A stretch of 64,000 bases of DNA from JAVVHH01 sp963848035 (GTDB lineage Bacteria > Pseudomonadota > Alphaproteobacteria > Acetobacterales > Acetobacteraceae). The stretch covers positions 4,030,001-4,094,000 of the forward strand of contig CAWKCD010000001.1 in assembly GCA_963848035.1 (NCBI GenBank), in the 5' to 3' direction. The notes under the pieces are model-generated. The model searched no databases. It was not told the origin of the DNA and saw only the letters and a program-made list of their open reading frames with translations. Below, one piece after another: positions 47,095 to 55,101 of the stretch. Position 1 is the stretch's first letter, and every line of letters begins with the position of its first letter. The translations under genes and the position numbers were made by a program.

Positions 47095-49005
47095 ATGCGT
47101 GGTGTCGGGTTTCTGCTATTGCTGGTGCTGTGGCCGGGCCTTGGCCTGGCGACGGGGATCGGCGACAGCGTGCGGGCGCGGAATTGGGCGGAGGCGGACG
47201 GGCTGGCGGCGGCCTCGCCGGACCCGGTGGCTGCCAAATTGGTGCGCTACGAGCGGATGCTGACGCCGCGGGCGGCGCGGGCCGACGAGATCGACGCGTT
47301 CCTCTCGGAGGCGCCGGATTGGCCGCAGCAGGGAGTGCTGGTGCGGCGGTATGGCGAGGCGCTGGCGTCCGAGCGGGATGATGCGGTCGTGCGGAGGCTG
47401 TGCCGTGTGCGGCCGCCGACGGGACCGGCGGCGCTGCTGCGCTGTGCGGAGGTGGCGCGGCCGGGCGATGCGGAAGCGCGCGCGGCCTGGCTGGCGGGCA
47501 TCGGCGATGCCGCGGGGGAGACGGCGTTCATGAAGCGCTGGGGCGGCGCGGTGGATGCTGCGGTGCAGTGGGAGCGGTTCGAGCGCCTGGCGTGGAGCGA
47601 GAGCGCGGCGCCAGGCGGCACGTTGGCGCGCCAAGCGGTGCGGCTCGATCCGGGGCAGCGGGCCGCGGCGGAGGCGAGGCTGGCGCTGCGGCGCGACGAT
47701 CCGGCCGGGCCGGCGCTGTTCGCCGCCCTGCCCTCCCCGGCGCAATCCGATCCGGGCCTCATGCTGGATCTGGCGCGTTGGTACCGGCGGGCGCACCGGG
47801 AGATCGAAGCGGCGGGAGTTTGGCAGGAGCGCGGCCGGGCTGCGGAATGGGCGGCGCCCCCCGATCGTCAGCTTGCGTTCTGGACCGAACGGAATGCGCT
47901 GGCGCGGCAGTTGCTCCGGATGCAGCAGGGCGCGCTGGCCTACGACGTGGTGACCATGCCGACAGCTGCCGGGGCGGCGCGGGCGGATGCGACGTTCCTG
48001 GCGGGGTGGATCGCGCTGCGGGTGCTGTCGCAGCCGGAGGTGGCGTTGCCGCATTTCCAGGCGCTGGCGACAGGGGCGGATTCGGCGATCACCCAGGGGC
48101 GCGCTCATTACTGGCTCGGCCGGGCGCTGGCGGCGTCGGGGCAGCCGGCAGAGGCGGAGTATCGGCTCGCGGCGGCTTGGCCGACGACCTATTACGGGCA
48201 GATCGCGTCGCTTGCGCTGGGGGAAGGCGCGGCCGGGCTGCGGCAGCGGATCGCGGATGCGGCGGACCCGGCGTGGGACGAGACGCGGGCGCTCGAGTTG
48301 GCGGGGAGCGAACTGGGGCGGGCGGCGACGATGCTGGCGTCGTGGGGCGAGGCGCGGCGGGCGCGGCCGTTCCTGCAGGCGTTGGAAGATCGGGCCGGCG
48401 ATCCGGGCGGACGGGCGATCGTCGCGCGGCTGGCGCTCGGGCTGGGATTGCCGGATGCCGCGGTGGCTGCGGCGCGGCGGGCGGGGCGCGACGGGGTGAT
48501 GTTGCCGGTATTGGGGTGGCCGGAGGCGGCGGACCCGCCGGCCGTGGTGGAGCGGGCGGTCGCACTCGGGTTGATCCGGCAGGAGAGCAGCTTCGACGTT
48601 CAGGCAGGCAGCCCTGCCGGTGCGCAGGGGCTGATGCAGCTCATGCCAGGGACGGCTTCGGACGTGGCGCGCAAGCTCGGCGCTGCGGCGGGCCCGTTGA
48701 CGGATCCGGTGATCAACCTGCGGTTGGGGACGGCGTATCTGGCCGGGCTGCTGGAGCGGTTCGGCGGGGCGTTGCCGCCGGCACTGGCGGGCTACAATGC
48801 CGGGCCGGGCCGGGCGCGGGAGTGGATCACGGCGTTCGGGGACCCGGCGACGGGCGCGGTGGATCCGATCGATTGGGTGGAGCTGATCCCGCTCAACGAG
48901 ACGCGGGATTATGTGCAGCGCGTGGTGGAGAACGTGATGATTTACAGGGTCCGGGCCGGAACGGAGCTGGCGCATCCGGTGCTGCGATGGGCGGCGGGGA
49001 TATGA
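47095..49005 (+). CDS. slt: Soluble lytic murein transglycosylase (Slt70-type)
   Basis: Periplasmic muramidase, 636 residues: signal peptide (RGVGFLLLLVLWPGLGLA), an alpha-superhelical U-ring built of tetratricopeptide-like hairpins (residues 40-480, e.g. ALATGADSAITQGRAHYWLG, RALAASGQPAEAEYRLAAAW), and a C-terminal goose-lysozyme domain with the catalytic Glu in GLIRQESSFDVQAGSPAGAQ, then LMQLMPGTA and LPPALAGYNAGPGRAREWIT. The last motif VDPIDWVELIPLNETRDYVQ is typical of Slt. A minus-strand open frame even longer than the gene covers it but is a shadow. Overlaps cinA by four bases. Confidence 0.93.
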   Translation: MRGVGFLLLLVLWPGLGLATGIGDSVRARNWAEADGLAAASPDPVAAKLVRYERMLTPRAARADEIDAFLSEAPDWPQQGVLVRRYGEALASERDDAVVRRLCRVRPPTGPAALLRCAEVARPGDAEARAAWLAGIGDAAGETAFMKRWGGAVDAAVQWERFERLAWSESAAPGGTLARQAVRLDPGQRAAAEARLALRRDDPAGPALFAALPSPAQSDPGLMLDLARWYRRAHREIEAAGVWQERGRAAEWAAPPDRQLAFWTERNALARQLLRMQQGALAYDVVTMPTAAGAARADATFLAGWIALRVLSQPEVALPHFQALATGADSAITQGRAHYWLGRALAASGQPAEAEYRLAAAWPTTYYGQIASLALGEGAAGLRQRIADAADPAWDETRALELAGSELGRAATMLASWGEARRARPFLQALEDRAGDPGGRAIVARLALGLGLPDAAVAAARRAGRDGVMLPVLGWPEAADPPAVVERAVALGLIRQESSFDVQAGSPAGAQGLMQLMPGTASDVARKLGAAAGPLTDPVINLRLGTAYLAGLLERFGGALPPALAGYNAGPGRAREWITAFGDPATGAVDPIDWVELIPLNETRDYVQRVVENVMIYRVRAGTELAHPVLRWAAGI

Positions 49006-49481
49006 TCGACGACGAGATGCGGGCGCGGGCGACCGAATTGTTGGACACGCTGCGCCAGCGACGGATGATGGTTGCGACCGCGGAGAGCTGCACGGGAGGG
49101 CTGATCGCGGCTGCATTGACGGAGATCGCGGGTTCCTCGGATGTCGTCGACCGCGGGTTCGTAACATATTCGAATGCCGCGAAAACAGAATTGCTTGGGG
49201 TGCCGCCGGAAATGATCGAGGCCCATGGCGCGGTCAGCGAGGCTGTGGCGCGGGCGATGGCAGAAGGGGCGCTGGCGCGGTCGGAAGCCGACGTCACGGT
49301 GGCGGTGACGGGGGTGGCGGGACCGGGCGGCGGGTCGGCGGAAAAGCCGGTGGGAACCGTTTGGTTCGGGTGCGCGCGGCGCGGTGGGGCAACGGTGTCA
49401 GAGCGGCAGGTGTTCCCGGGAGATCGGGCTGCGGTGCGGGCGGCGACGGTGTTGCGGGCGTTCGCGTTGCTGGGCGGGTGA
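49002..49481 (+). CDS. CinA C-terminal domain: nicotinamide-nucleotide amidohydrolase (PncC-type)
   Basis: A 159-residue single-domain protein that converts NMN to NaMN plus ammonia, recycling pyridine nucleotides. MVATAESCTGGLIAAALTEI, VVDRGFVTYSNAAKTELLGV, EAHGAVSEAVARAMAEGALA, VAVTGVAGPGGGSAEKPVGT and VWFGCARRG match the CinA/PncC fold in order. ATG 49002 overlaps the slt TGA. A strong hairpin terminator begins at its stop codon. Confidence 0.9.
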   Translation: MIDDEMRARATELLDTLRQRRMMVATAESCTGGLIAAALTEIAGSSDVVDRGFVTYSNAAKTELLGVPPEMIEAHGAVSEAVARAMAEGALARSEADVTVAVTGVAGPGGGSAEKPVGTVWFGCARRGGATVSERQVFPGDRAAVRAATVLRAFALLGG

Positions 49482-49504
49482 CCCCCGGGGTTCTGTCCGG
49501 GGGT
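49481..49504. terminator. Hairpin between convergent cinA and EF-hand gene
   Basis: ACCCCCGG pairs perfectly with CCGGGGGT across an eight-base loop (GGTTCTGT). It begins at the last base of the cinA stop and ends ten bases before the end of the leftward gene, so it can serve both directions. Confidence 0.7.
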
Positions 49505-49513
49505 CGGTAGGCG

Positions 49514-50032
49514 TCAGTGAGTTGCCGCGGCGGGGGCGGCCGTGGTCGGCTTGGCGGTGCGGGCGGCCCGGCGGGCGGCGCGCTGGGCGGCCTGGTGGGC
49601 CTTGATCTGGTCAAGGGTGACGTAGCCGGCCTTGGTGGTGTCGATCTGGTCCCAGTCGCGGACGACGGCGCGGAGGCGGCCGGCGCGGGCTTGCTCGAGC
49701 GTCAGCTTGCCGTCGTGGGTGGTGTTGGCGGCAGCGAAACGCTCGGTGATGGTCTTGCGCGGGCTGCGGGCCGGGGCGGCGCTGGCGGCGGGTGCGGGTG
49801 CGGTGGCGGGGGCGACCGTGGAGGGCGCGGTGGTGGCCGGGCCGCCGGTCGCGGGGGCGGTGGGGGTCAGCGGCGCGGCGGGGGTGGTCGGCTGCTGCGT
49901 GTTGGCCGCGGTGGCGGTGGGGCGCGTCGGGCGCTGCGGGTTGCCGGTCGAGCCGCCGAGAGGCGAGACGACTTGGGCGTGGGCGACCCCGGTGCCGAGG
50001 GCGAGAGTCAAGAGCAAGGCGCGAATCCGCAT
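49514..50032 (-). CDS. Secreted EF-hand-like protein with Pro/Ala/Thr linker
   Basis: 172 residues. ATG 50032 opens signal peptide RIRALLLTLALGTGVAHAQ. A long linker of Ala, Pro and Thr (about residues 30-95) leads to a compact C-terminal region with two EF-hand-like loops: AANTTHDGKLTLEQARAGRL and WDQIDTTKAGYVTLDQIKAH. Several loop positions carry Thr in place of Asp, so calcium binding is uncertain. It ends in an Ala/Arg-rich tail. Such proteins are common and uncharacterised in Acetobacteraceae-type genomes. It is 11 bases downstream of the threonine aldolase gene. Confidence 0.75.
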   Translation of the reverse strand: MRIRALLLTLALGTGVAHAQVVSPLGGSTGNPQRPTRPTATAANTQQPTTPAAPLTPTAPATGGPATTAPSTVAPATAPAPAASAAPARSPRKTITERFAAANTTHDGKLTLEQARAGRLRAVVRDWDQIDTTKAGYVTLDQIKAHQAAQRAARRAARTAKPTTAAPAAATH

Positions 50033-50043
50033 AGTGATCTCCA

Positions 50044-51111
50044 TCAAATAGATGAGACAACTTCGCGTATTGCGGACGCCGCGTCCAGCACACCCGCACG
50101 ATCGACGTCGAGATGGGTGCAGGCGCGACCCCGGTGCGGCCCCATGATGGAGATCAGGACGCCCTTCTCGCGGACGCGGGATTGGAGTTCGGCGCCGGTC
50201 AGGCCGGTGCCGGAAACGTCGAAGAAGACGAGGTTGGTGTCGGGGCGCTCGACGGTGATGCCGGGGATCTGGGCGAGTTCGCGGGCGAGGATCGATGCGT
50301 TCTCGTGGTCTTCGGCGAGGCGGTCGATGTTGTGGTCCAGCGCGTAGAGGCAGGCGGCGGCGCAGATGCCGGATTGGCGCATGGCGCCGCCGACGCGTTG
50401 TTTCCAGCGCCAGGCTTCGTCGATGAAGTCGGCGGAGCCGGCGAGGACGGCGCCGAGGGGGGCGCCGAGGCCCTTCGTGAAGTCGAGCCAGACGGTGTCG
50501 TAGCCTTCGGCCATCTCGTGGGCGGGGACGCCGGCCTGCACGACGGCGTTCATGAGGCGGGCGCCGTCCATGTGGGTGGTGAGGCCGTGTTCTTTGGCGG
50601 CTTTGGCGACGGATTGGAGCTGTTCGAGGGGCCAGACCTTGCCGCCGCCGAGGTTGGAGGTCTGTTCGACTTCGACCATGCGCTGGGGCGGGGCGTTGCG
50701 GGTCTTGGGGCGGATGGCGGCGTGGACGGAGTCGGCAGTGAAGAGGCCGTCGCTATCGGGGAGCGCGCTGACCTGGACGCCGGCCAGGGCCCAGGGGGCG
50801 CCGCCTTCGCTGTGGAGGATGTGGCTGAGGGGGTGGGCGAGGATCTCGTCGCCGGGTCGGCATTGCACGAGGATGGCGATCTCGTTGCACATGGTGCCGG
50901 AGGGCATGAAGACGGCGGCTTCCTTGCCGAGGAGCTTGGCCATGCGGTCTTGGAGTTCGTTGGTGGTGGGGTCGAGGCCGGATTGCTCGTCGCCGACCTC
51001 GGCTTCCATCATCGCTTCCTTCATGGCGCGGGATGGCTTCGTTTGCGTGTCGGAATAGAGGTTCACGCGGACCGGGGTTTTCGTTTCGGAACGCGGCGGG
51101 GCGTGGACCAT
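50044..51111 (-). CDS. ltaE: Low-specificity threonine aldolase
   Basis: PLP enzyme cleaving threonine to glycine and acetaldehyde, about 355 residues. VNLYSDTQTKPSRAMKEAMM starts the fold, FMPSGTMCNEIAILVQ is the cofactor loop, HMDGARLMNAVVQAGVP carries the PLP Asp and Arg, and VWLDFTKGLGAPLGAVLAGS holds the Schiff-base Lys. RQSGICAAACLYALDHN and FFDVSGTGLTGAELQSRVRE complete it. I chose ATG 51111; the open frame extends 50 residues upstream but that part is translated intergenic repeat and Pro/Ser-rich. Intact. Confidence 0.9.
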   Translation of the reverse strand: MVHAPPRSETKTPVRVNLYSDTQTKPSRAMKEAMMEAEVGDEQSGLDPTTNELQDRMAKLLGKEAAVFMPSGTMCNEIAILVQCRPGDEILAHPLSHILHSEGGAPWALAGVQVSALPDSDGLFTADSVHAAIRPKTRNAPPQRMVEVEQTSNLGGGKVWPLEQLQSVAKAAKEHGLTTHMDGARLMNAVVQAGVPAHEMAEGYDTVWLDFTKGLGAPLGAVLAGSADFIDEAWRWKQRVGGAMRQSGICAAACLYALDHNIDRLAEDHENASILARELAQIPGITVERPDTNLVFFDVSGTGLTGAELQSRVREKGVLISIMGPHRGRACTHLDVDRAGVLDAASAIREVVSSI

Positions 51112-51165
51112 GGGGCTTCCTTCGGCTTGGGCTGGTGAGGTGGTCGATCCACCCTCACCCGACCC

Positions 51166-51183
51166 TCTCCCGCGAACGGGAGA
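51166..51183. terminator. Intergenic hairpin repeat between ltaE and ratA
   Basis: TCTCCCG-CGAA-CGGGAGA is a perfect seven-base stem with a tetraloop, preceded by CCCTCACCCGACCC. This CCTCACCC-CTCTCCCG-type palindrome is a widespread intergenic repeat in proteobacteria and could terminate ratA transcription. Confidence 0.5.
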
Positions 51184-51193
51184 ATTGGACGGG

Positions 51194-51673
51194 TCAGGTT
51201 TTTGCGGGGATGGGGGCGGGGGTGACGGAGATGGTGGATTTGGGGGCGCCGTAGATGTCACGGGCGCGTTTGAGGAAGGCGTTGACCATGCGGCGGACGG
51301 CTTCGTTGAAGACGACGCCGATCGCGGATTGGAGGAGGCGGGAGCGGAATTCGAAATCGACCCAGAAGCTGACGCGGCAGCCGGTGGGGTCGGGGTCGAA
51401 GAGCCATTGGTTGTTGAGATATTTGAAGGGGCCGCGTTCGTATTTGACGAGGACCTTGTGGGGGCGTTCGAGTTCGACGCGGGAGGTGAAGCTCTCGCGG
51501 AAGGGGCCGAAGCCGATGGTGAGGTCGGCGATGATTTCCGTGGGTGTTTGGGTGCGGATCCTCGCGCCTACGCACCAGGGGAGGAATTTCGGGTAGGACG
51601 CGACGTCTTCCACGAGCGCGAACATCTGCTCGGGGGTGTAGGGCAGGACGCGCTTTTCGGCGTGGGTGGGCAC
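51194..51673 (-). CDS. ratA: RatA/Coq10-family START-domain protein
   Basis: 159-residue helix-grip (START-like) protein. GTG 51673: VPTHAEKRVLPYTPEQMFAL, VEDVASYPKFLPWCVGARI, TEIIADLTIGFGPFRESFTS, QWLFDPDPTGCRVSFWVDFE and LLQSAIGVVFNEAVRRMVNA match Coq10/RatA. In bacteria, the family binds ubiquinone-like lipids or, as RatA, blocks 70S assembly; context (next to lipA and the pdh operon) favours the respiratory/Coq10-like role. Start overlaps the lipA stop by one base. Confidence 0.88.
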   Translation of the reverse strand: MPTHAEKRVLPYTPEQMFALVEDVASYPKFLPWCVGARIRTQTPTEIIADLTIGFGPFRESFTSRVELERPHKVLVKYERGPFKYLNNQWLFDPDPTGCRVSFWVDFEFRSRLLQSAIGVVFNEAVRRMVNAFLKRARDIYGAPKSTISVTPAPIPAKT

Positions 51674-52662
51674 TAGGCGGTGGCCGGGCTGGTGGGTGGC
51701 GCTTCGCTGACCCGCCCTAACGCGGATTGGCGGTTCTTCTGCAGTTGGGCGAAGTCTTCGTCGGCGTGGTACGAGCTGCGGGTCAAGGGGGTGGCTGACA
51801 CCATCAGGAAGCCTTTGGCGCGGGCTAGGGACGCGTAGTCGGCGAATTCTTCGGGGGGGACGAAGCGGTCGATCTTGGCGTGTTTGACGGTGGGCTGGAG
51901 GTATTGGCCGAGGGTGAGGAAGTCGACGTCGGCGATCCGCAGGTCGTCCATGACTTGGCCGATTTCGGCGCGGTCTTCGCCGAGGCCGACCATGAGGCCG
52001 GATTTGGTGAAGATGGTGGGGTCGAGCAGTTTTACCTGGTCGAGCAGGCGGAGGGATTGGAAGTAGCGGGCGCCGGGTCGGATGGTGGGGTAGAGGCGCG
52101 GGACGGTCTCGAGGTTGTGGTTGAAGACGTCGGGGCGGGCTTTGACGACGATCTCGAGCGCGCCGGGCTTGCGGAGGAAGTCGGGGGTGAGGACTTCGAT
52201 GGTCGTTTCGGGGGCGGCTGAACGAATGGCTGCTATGACTTGGGCGAAGTGGGTGGCGCCGCCGTCGGGGAGGTCATCGCGGTCGACGGAGGTGATGACG
52301 ACGTGGCGCAGGCCGAGCTTGGCGACGGCGTCGGCGACGCGGCGGGGTTCGTCGGCGTCGAGCGCGTCGGGGTGGCCGGTGCGGACGTTGCAGAAGGCGC
52401 AGGCGCGGGTGCAGGTGTCGCCCATGATCATCATGGTGGCGTGACGCTGTGACCAGCACTCGCCGATGTTCGGGCAGGCGGCTTCCTCGCAGACGGTGAC
52501 GAGGTTGTTCTCCCGCATGAGGGTGCGGGTCTCGTGGTAGATCGGGTGATTGGGCGCGCGGACGCGGATCCAGTCCGGCTTGCGCTGGATGGGGTTATCG
52601 GGGCGGTGCGCCTTCTCGGGGTGGCGCTGGGTCCGATGGTCGATGGTGAGGCGGGTTGCCAT
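51673..52662 (-). CDS. lipA: Lipoyl synthase
   Basis: Radical-SAM enzyme that inserts two sulfurs into octanoyl groups on lipoyl domains, 329 residues. Two clusters are visible: CEEAACPNIGEC (auxiliary) and CTRACAFCNVRTG (radical SAM CxxxCxxC), then VVITSVDRDDLPDGGATHFA, FNHNLETVPRLYP, KSGLMVGLGED and RSSYHADEDF with the C-terminal RSSY serine ligand. ATG 52662 is chosen (ATRLTIDHRTQRHPEK). It modifies the pyruvate dehydrogenase subunits encoded 6-8 kb away on the same strand. In many relatives lpd is adjacent; here about 3 kb of accessory DNA intervenes. Confidence 0.95.
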   Translation of the reverse strand: MATRLTIDHRTQRHPEKAHRPDNPIQRKPDWIRVRAPNHPIYHETRTLMRENNLVTVCEEAACPNIGECWSQRHATMMIMGDTCTRACAFCNVRTGHPDALDADEPRRVADAVAKLGLRHVVITSVDRDDLPDGGATHFAQVIAAIRSAAPETTIEVLTPDFLRKPGALEIVVKARPDVFNHNLETVPRLYPTIRPGARYFQSLRLLDQVKLLDPTIFTKSGLMVGLGEDRAEIGQVMDDLRIADVDFLTLGQYLQPTVKHAKIDRFVPPEEFADYASLARAKGFLMVSATPLTRSSYHADEDFAQLQKNRQSALGRVSEAPPTSPATA

Positions 52663-52694
52663 AGGGGAGAAGTGGATTCGATCGCGCTTGCGCG

Positions 52695-53426
52695 TCAACC
52701 GGGAGGAGGCGCGCGGGCGAAGTCGAAAGCCTGGTCTTCGGGGCGGCGTTCGAAGGGATTGAGTTTGGGGAGGCCGGCGAGCATGCCGCCGGGCGGCGGT
52801 CGGTCAGCGAGCATGCCGCCTGGTGGCGGTAAGTCGGCGAGCATGCCGCCTGGCGGCGGTAAGTCGGCGAGCATGCCGCCTGGCGGCGGCCGGAGAGGCC
52901 GCGGGGGAATGCCGAGGAGTTCGTCGGTGACCTTGGACATGTCGAGGTGCAGGCCGAAGCGCTTGGCGAGGGTGAAGGCGACGTCGCCGAGGGGCATCTC
53001 GTCGTCGAGGTCGGTGAGGAGGGCGTCGTCGATGGACTGGTCGATGCGGCGGCGCAGGGCGGCGCGGCGGGGCGCATCGGGTTCGGCGTTGGTGAGGGGG
53101 TGGAGGGCTTCGCGGAGCAGGGTTCGGCGGCGATCGCCGGGCTGCAGGGGCGAGGCCTCTTCGCCTTTGGCGAGGCGCTCCTCGATGCCGATGAGGTTGG
53201 AGACGGCGCGGCTGGCGCGGGCGAGTGCGAGGGTGGCGGCGTCGGCCTGGTCGGTGCCGGTTTCGGCCTCCTGGATGCGGTCGTGGGCGGCGCGGGCGGC
53301 GGACATGTTGAGCTTGGAGAGTTCGGCGAGGAAGGCGAATTGGCGGACGCGGCGCTGATGCGGCGTCTCTTCCGGGTAGGTCTCCTCGGGGAGTGGGCGC
53401 TTGGCCAGGTGGATGGGATCGGGCAC
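52695..53426 (-). CDS. Hypothetical protein with four PPPGGMLAD repeats
   Basis: 243 residues, function unknown, no signal peptide. The N-terminal 130 residues are helical and charged (HQRRVRQFAFLAELSKLNMS, AARAAHDRIQEAETG, LARASRAVSNLIGIEERLAK). A segment DALLTDLDDEMPLGDVAFTL and FGLHLDMSKVTDELLGIP looks globular. A Pro/Gly tract then repeats PPPGGMLAD(L/R) four times in perfect 10-residue phase, ending in LPKLNPFERRPEDQAFDFAR. The repeat region may be a disordered tether. It begins 264 bases from the oppositely oriented accessory pocket and 32 bases upstream of lipA. Confidence 0.7.
   Translation of the reverse strand: MPDPIHLAKRPLPEETYPEETPHQRRVRQFAFLAELSKLNMSAARAAHDRIQEAETGTDQADAATLALARASRAVSNLIGIEERLAKGEEASPLQPGDRRRTLLREALHPLTNAEPDAPRRAALRRRIDQSIDDALLTDLDDEMPLGDVAFTLAKRFGLHLDMSKVTDELLGIPPRPLRPPPGGMLADLPPPGGMLADLPPPGGMLADRPPPGGMLAGLPKLNPFERRPEDQAFDFARAPPPG
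52777..52890 (-). repeat. Four tandem 30-bp units (PPPGGMLAD coding)
   Basis: Units start at 52777, 52807, 52837 and 52867. The last three share GCGAGCATGCCGCCTGG-type sequence with one or two mismatches, and the first differs at the GGG position. Near-identity and perfect 30-bp phase suggest recent slippage or recombination and likely copy-number variation between strains. Confidence 0.92.
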
Positions 53427-53561
53427 GGGTGATTAGGATCATTTTCTTGTAGGGTCGATGCAAGGCGTTTGTTGGGGGACGGTGTATCGGGGTTCGGGAT
53501 GCAACCCGATTGTCACTGCCGGGTTGTTGGCTCTGCGTATCCGAATGTGGATGGTTCTAGG

Positions 53562-54188
53562 GTGGCAACGATTCGTAAAAGACGATTGATTGTTCTGTCC
53601 CCTGCCCTGCTGATGCTGGCGGGTTGCGGCGGGGAGGCTCCGCGGACGGTCTATGTGGCGGAGCCGGAGGTGGTTGCGGTGTTCGCGGGGCAGGCTCGGG
53701 GGGCGGATTACAGCCTGGCGCGGGCGTGCGGGGCGGATGCGCGGGCGGTGCGGGCGCGGGCGGCCGACGAGCCGGCGCCGGCGACGCTGCCGGCGGGAGC
53801 GGCGACGATCTACAAGGCGGCGCTGACGGCGCGGGCGGGCGAGACGATGGATCGGCCGGATGCGGCTGCGTGCGCGGCGTTGCGGGGGCGGTTCGACATG
53901 GCCGGGCTGTTCGCGGGCGGCCGGCCGGCGGTGGTGGCGGAGCGGACGGTGGTGACGCGGGGGGCGTATTGCGCGGAGGGGTCGGAGGCGGTGCGGCGGG
54001 ACCCGGCGATGAGTGCGGGGCTGGTGGCGATCCGGTCGAACTGCCGGGCTGGGGATACGATCGCGGTGCCTTCGGATGCGGTGGGGATCATTGCTTCGGT
54101 GTGCGATTTGTCGAAGCCGACTTCTTCGGCGGGGGCGAGTGTGATTTGTACGATAGGCCGCGTCCGCCGCATCCGCGCTGGCGGCTGA
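53562..54188 (+). CDS. Predicted lipoprotein, uncharacterised
   Basis: About 208 residues. GTG 53562 gives VATIRKRRLIVLSPALLMLAGC, a basic n-region and lipobox LAGC. The mature part is Ala/Arg-rich (EAPRTVYVAEPEVVAVFAGQ, ADYSLARACGADARAVRARA) with later cysteines (AACAAL, YCAEGSE, SNCRAG, SVCDLS, VICTIG). No known family. An upstream ATG at 53469 extends the frame by 31 residues but has no signal features. Divergent from the PPPGGMLAD gene across about 135 bases. It forms the left edge of the accessory pocket. Confidence 0.6.
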   Translation: MATIRKRRLIVLSPALLMLAGCGGEAPRTVYVAEPEVVAVFAGQARGADYSLARACGADARAVRARAADEPAPATLPAGAATIYKAALTARAGETMDRPDAAACAALRGRFDMAGLFAGGRPAVVAERTVVTRGAYCAEGSEAVRRDPAMSAGLVAIRSNCRAGDTIAVPSDAVGIIASVCDLSKPTSSAGASVICTIGRVRRIRAGG

Positions 54189-54453
54189 AAAAACCTCGCT
54201 GGCGGTCATCTGACGGCGATCTCGCTGCGCTTCGATGCTCACGACCTTGATGGTCGCTGCGCTTCGATGCTCGGAGATCACCGCCAGCTGACTAACCATC
54301 GAGGTTTTTTTTGGCGTACGGCTTGGGGGGCGGGTGGCGGCGATCTCGCTGCGCTTCGATGTTCATGAGCTTGATGGTCGCTGCGCTTCGATGCTCGGGA
54401 ATCACCGCCAGCTGACTCGCCATCGAGGTTATTTGGCGTACGGCTTGGGGGGG
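54188..54453. repeat. Noncoding direct-repeat pair of palindromic units
   Basis: Two nearly identical units of about 115 bp (54215-54330 and 54339-54453) lie in direct orientation. Each contains GCTGCGCTTCGATG twice, has terminal arms GGCGATCTC and GAGATCACCGCC that can pair, and ends with CATCGAGGTT and GGCGTACGGCTTGGGG. The stretch at 54188-54206 (AAAAAACCTCGCTGGCGGT) is the inverted complement of the unit end (ACCGCCAG...CGAGGTTTTTT). No protein is supported. The gap between the flanking genes (54189-54595) holds only this element and about 140 bases in which I see nothing else. Confidence 0.85.
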
Positions 54454-54595
54454 CGGTTGGGGCGTGGTTCTTGCCGCTCTGGATTGCCACGACGCCGAGG
54501 GCGTCTCGCGATGACACGGAGGTGGACGGTGCGACTTCGTATTGACAGGGGTTGGGGGGTGGCGTTCTGATTTCTCGGTGTGAACGGAGGGGATT

Positions 54596-54961
54596 ATGAG
54601 CCTTACCGAGACGATCTCTAATGTCGAGAAGCGCGTGGTCGCGGTGGTCAAGCTGGGGAAGCCGGAGACGGACGACAAGAAGAAGGCGGCTTACCTGAAA
54701 GAGGTGGCGGCGACGGTCAAGAAGGCCAAGGAGATGGACAAGCGGAAGGCGGAGCTGAACAAGAAGATCAAGGAAGCGAAGACGCTGGCGAAGGAGATCG
54801 AGAGTTTCCGGAAGGATTGGGGGAGTTTCGTGAAGGATGCGGCGGCGCTGGGGGCGCGGTCGAACAAAGATTGCGATCCGGATACGAAGGCTCGGGATTA
54901 CTTCATGATGGGCAATTACTTGTCGATGATGGGGCAGGATACATTGGAGGAGTATCCGTGA
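54596..54961 (+). CDS. Small lysine/glutamate-rich coiled-coil protein
   Basis: 121 residues. ATG 54596 follows AACGGAGGGGATT, a strong ribosome site. Residues 25-80 are a heptad-like run rich in K, E, A (DDKKKAAYLKEVAATVKKAK, EMDKRKAELNKKIKEAKTLA, KEIESFRKDWGSFVKD), predicted as a long amphipathic helix. A less charged tail has NKDCDPDTKARDYFMMGNYL and ends MGQDTLEEYP. Base composition is poorer in GC than the neighbours, hinting at recent acquisition. No family recognised; no toxin or phage hallmark. Confidence 0.65.
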   Translation: MSLTETISNVEKRVVAVVKLGKPETDDKKKAAYLKEVAATVKKAKEMDKRKAELNKKIKEAKTLAKEIESFRKDWGSFVKDAAALGARSNKDCDPDTKARDYFMMGNYLSMMGQDTLEEYP

Positions 54962-55013
54962 GTGTTGAGGCTGGATGAGCCAGGGGGGCGGGCGAGCGAT
55001 GGTGAGCAAAGTT

Positions 55014-55083
55014 GGCGGAATGGGCTTCGCTTTTCCGCCCTACGCTTGCTCCGGTAGGGCGGAAAAGCGGAGCGCATTCCGCC
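55014..55083. repeat. Inverted pair of GTAG-REP hairpins beside the RAYT gene
   Basis: Two head-to-head REP units. The right unit reads GTAGGGCGGAAAAGCGGAGC then GCATTCCGCC, that is GTAG followed by a GGCGGAA...TTCCGCC hairpin. The left unit is its inverted copy with two mismatches. They are joined by a short loop (CTTGCTCC), giving a 70-base palindrome (REP pair/BIME-like). Confidence 0.85.
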
Positions 55084-55101
55084 AATCTCGTGTCATTGCC
55101 G

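Noticed and set aside
47116..49167. 683-residue minus-strand open frame, longer than the gene it covers
   Set aside because: Antisense to slt; product is an Arg/Pro/Gln-rich string without motifs, whereas slt has a clear catalytic domain and signal peptide.
52777..52890. CRISPR-like array in the 30-bp repeats
   Set aside because: Units are contiguous without spacers and maintain a protein reading frame.
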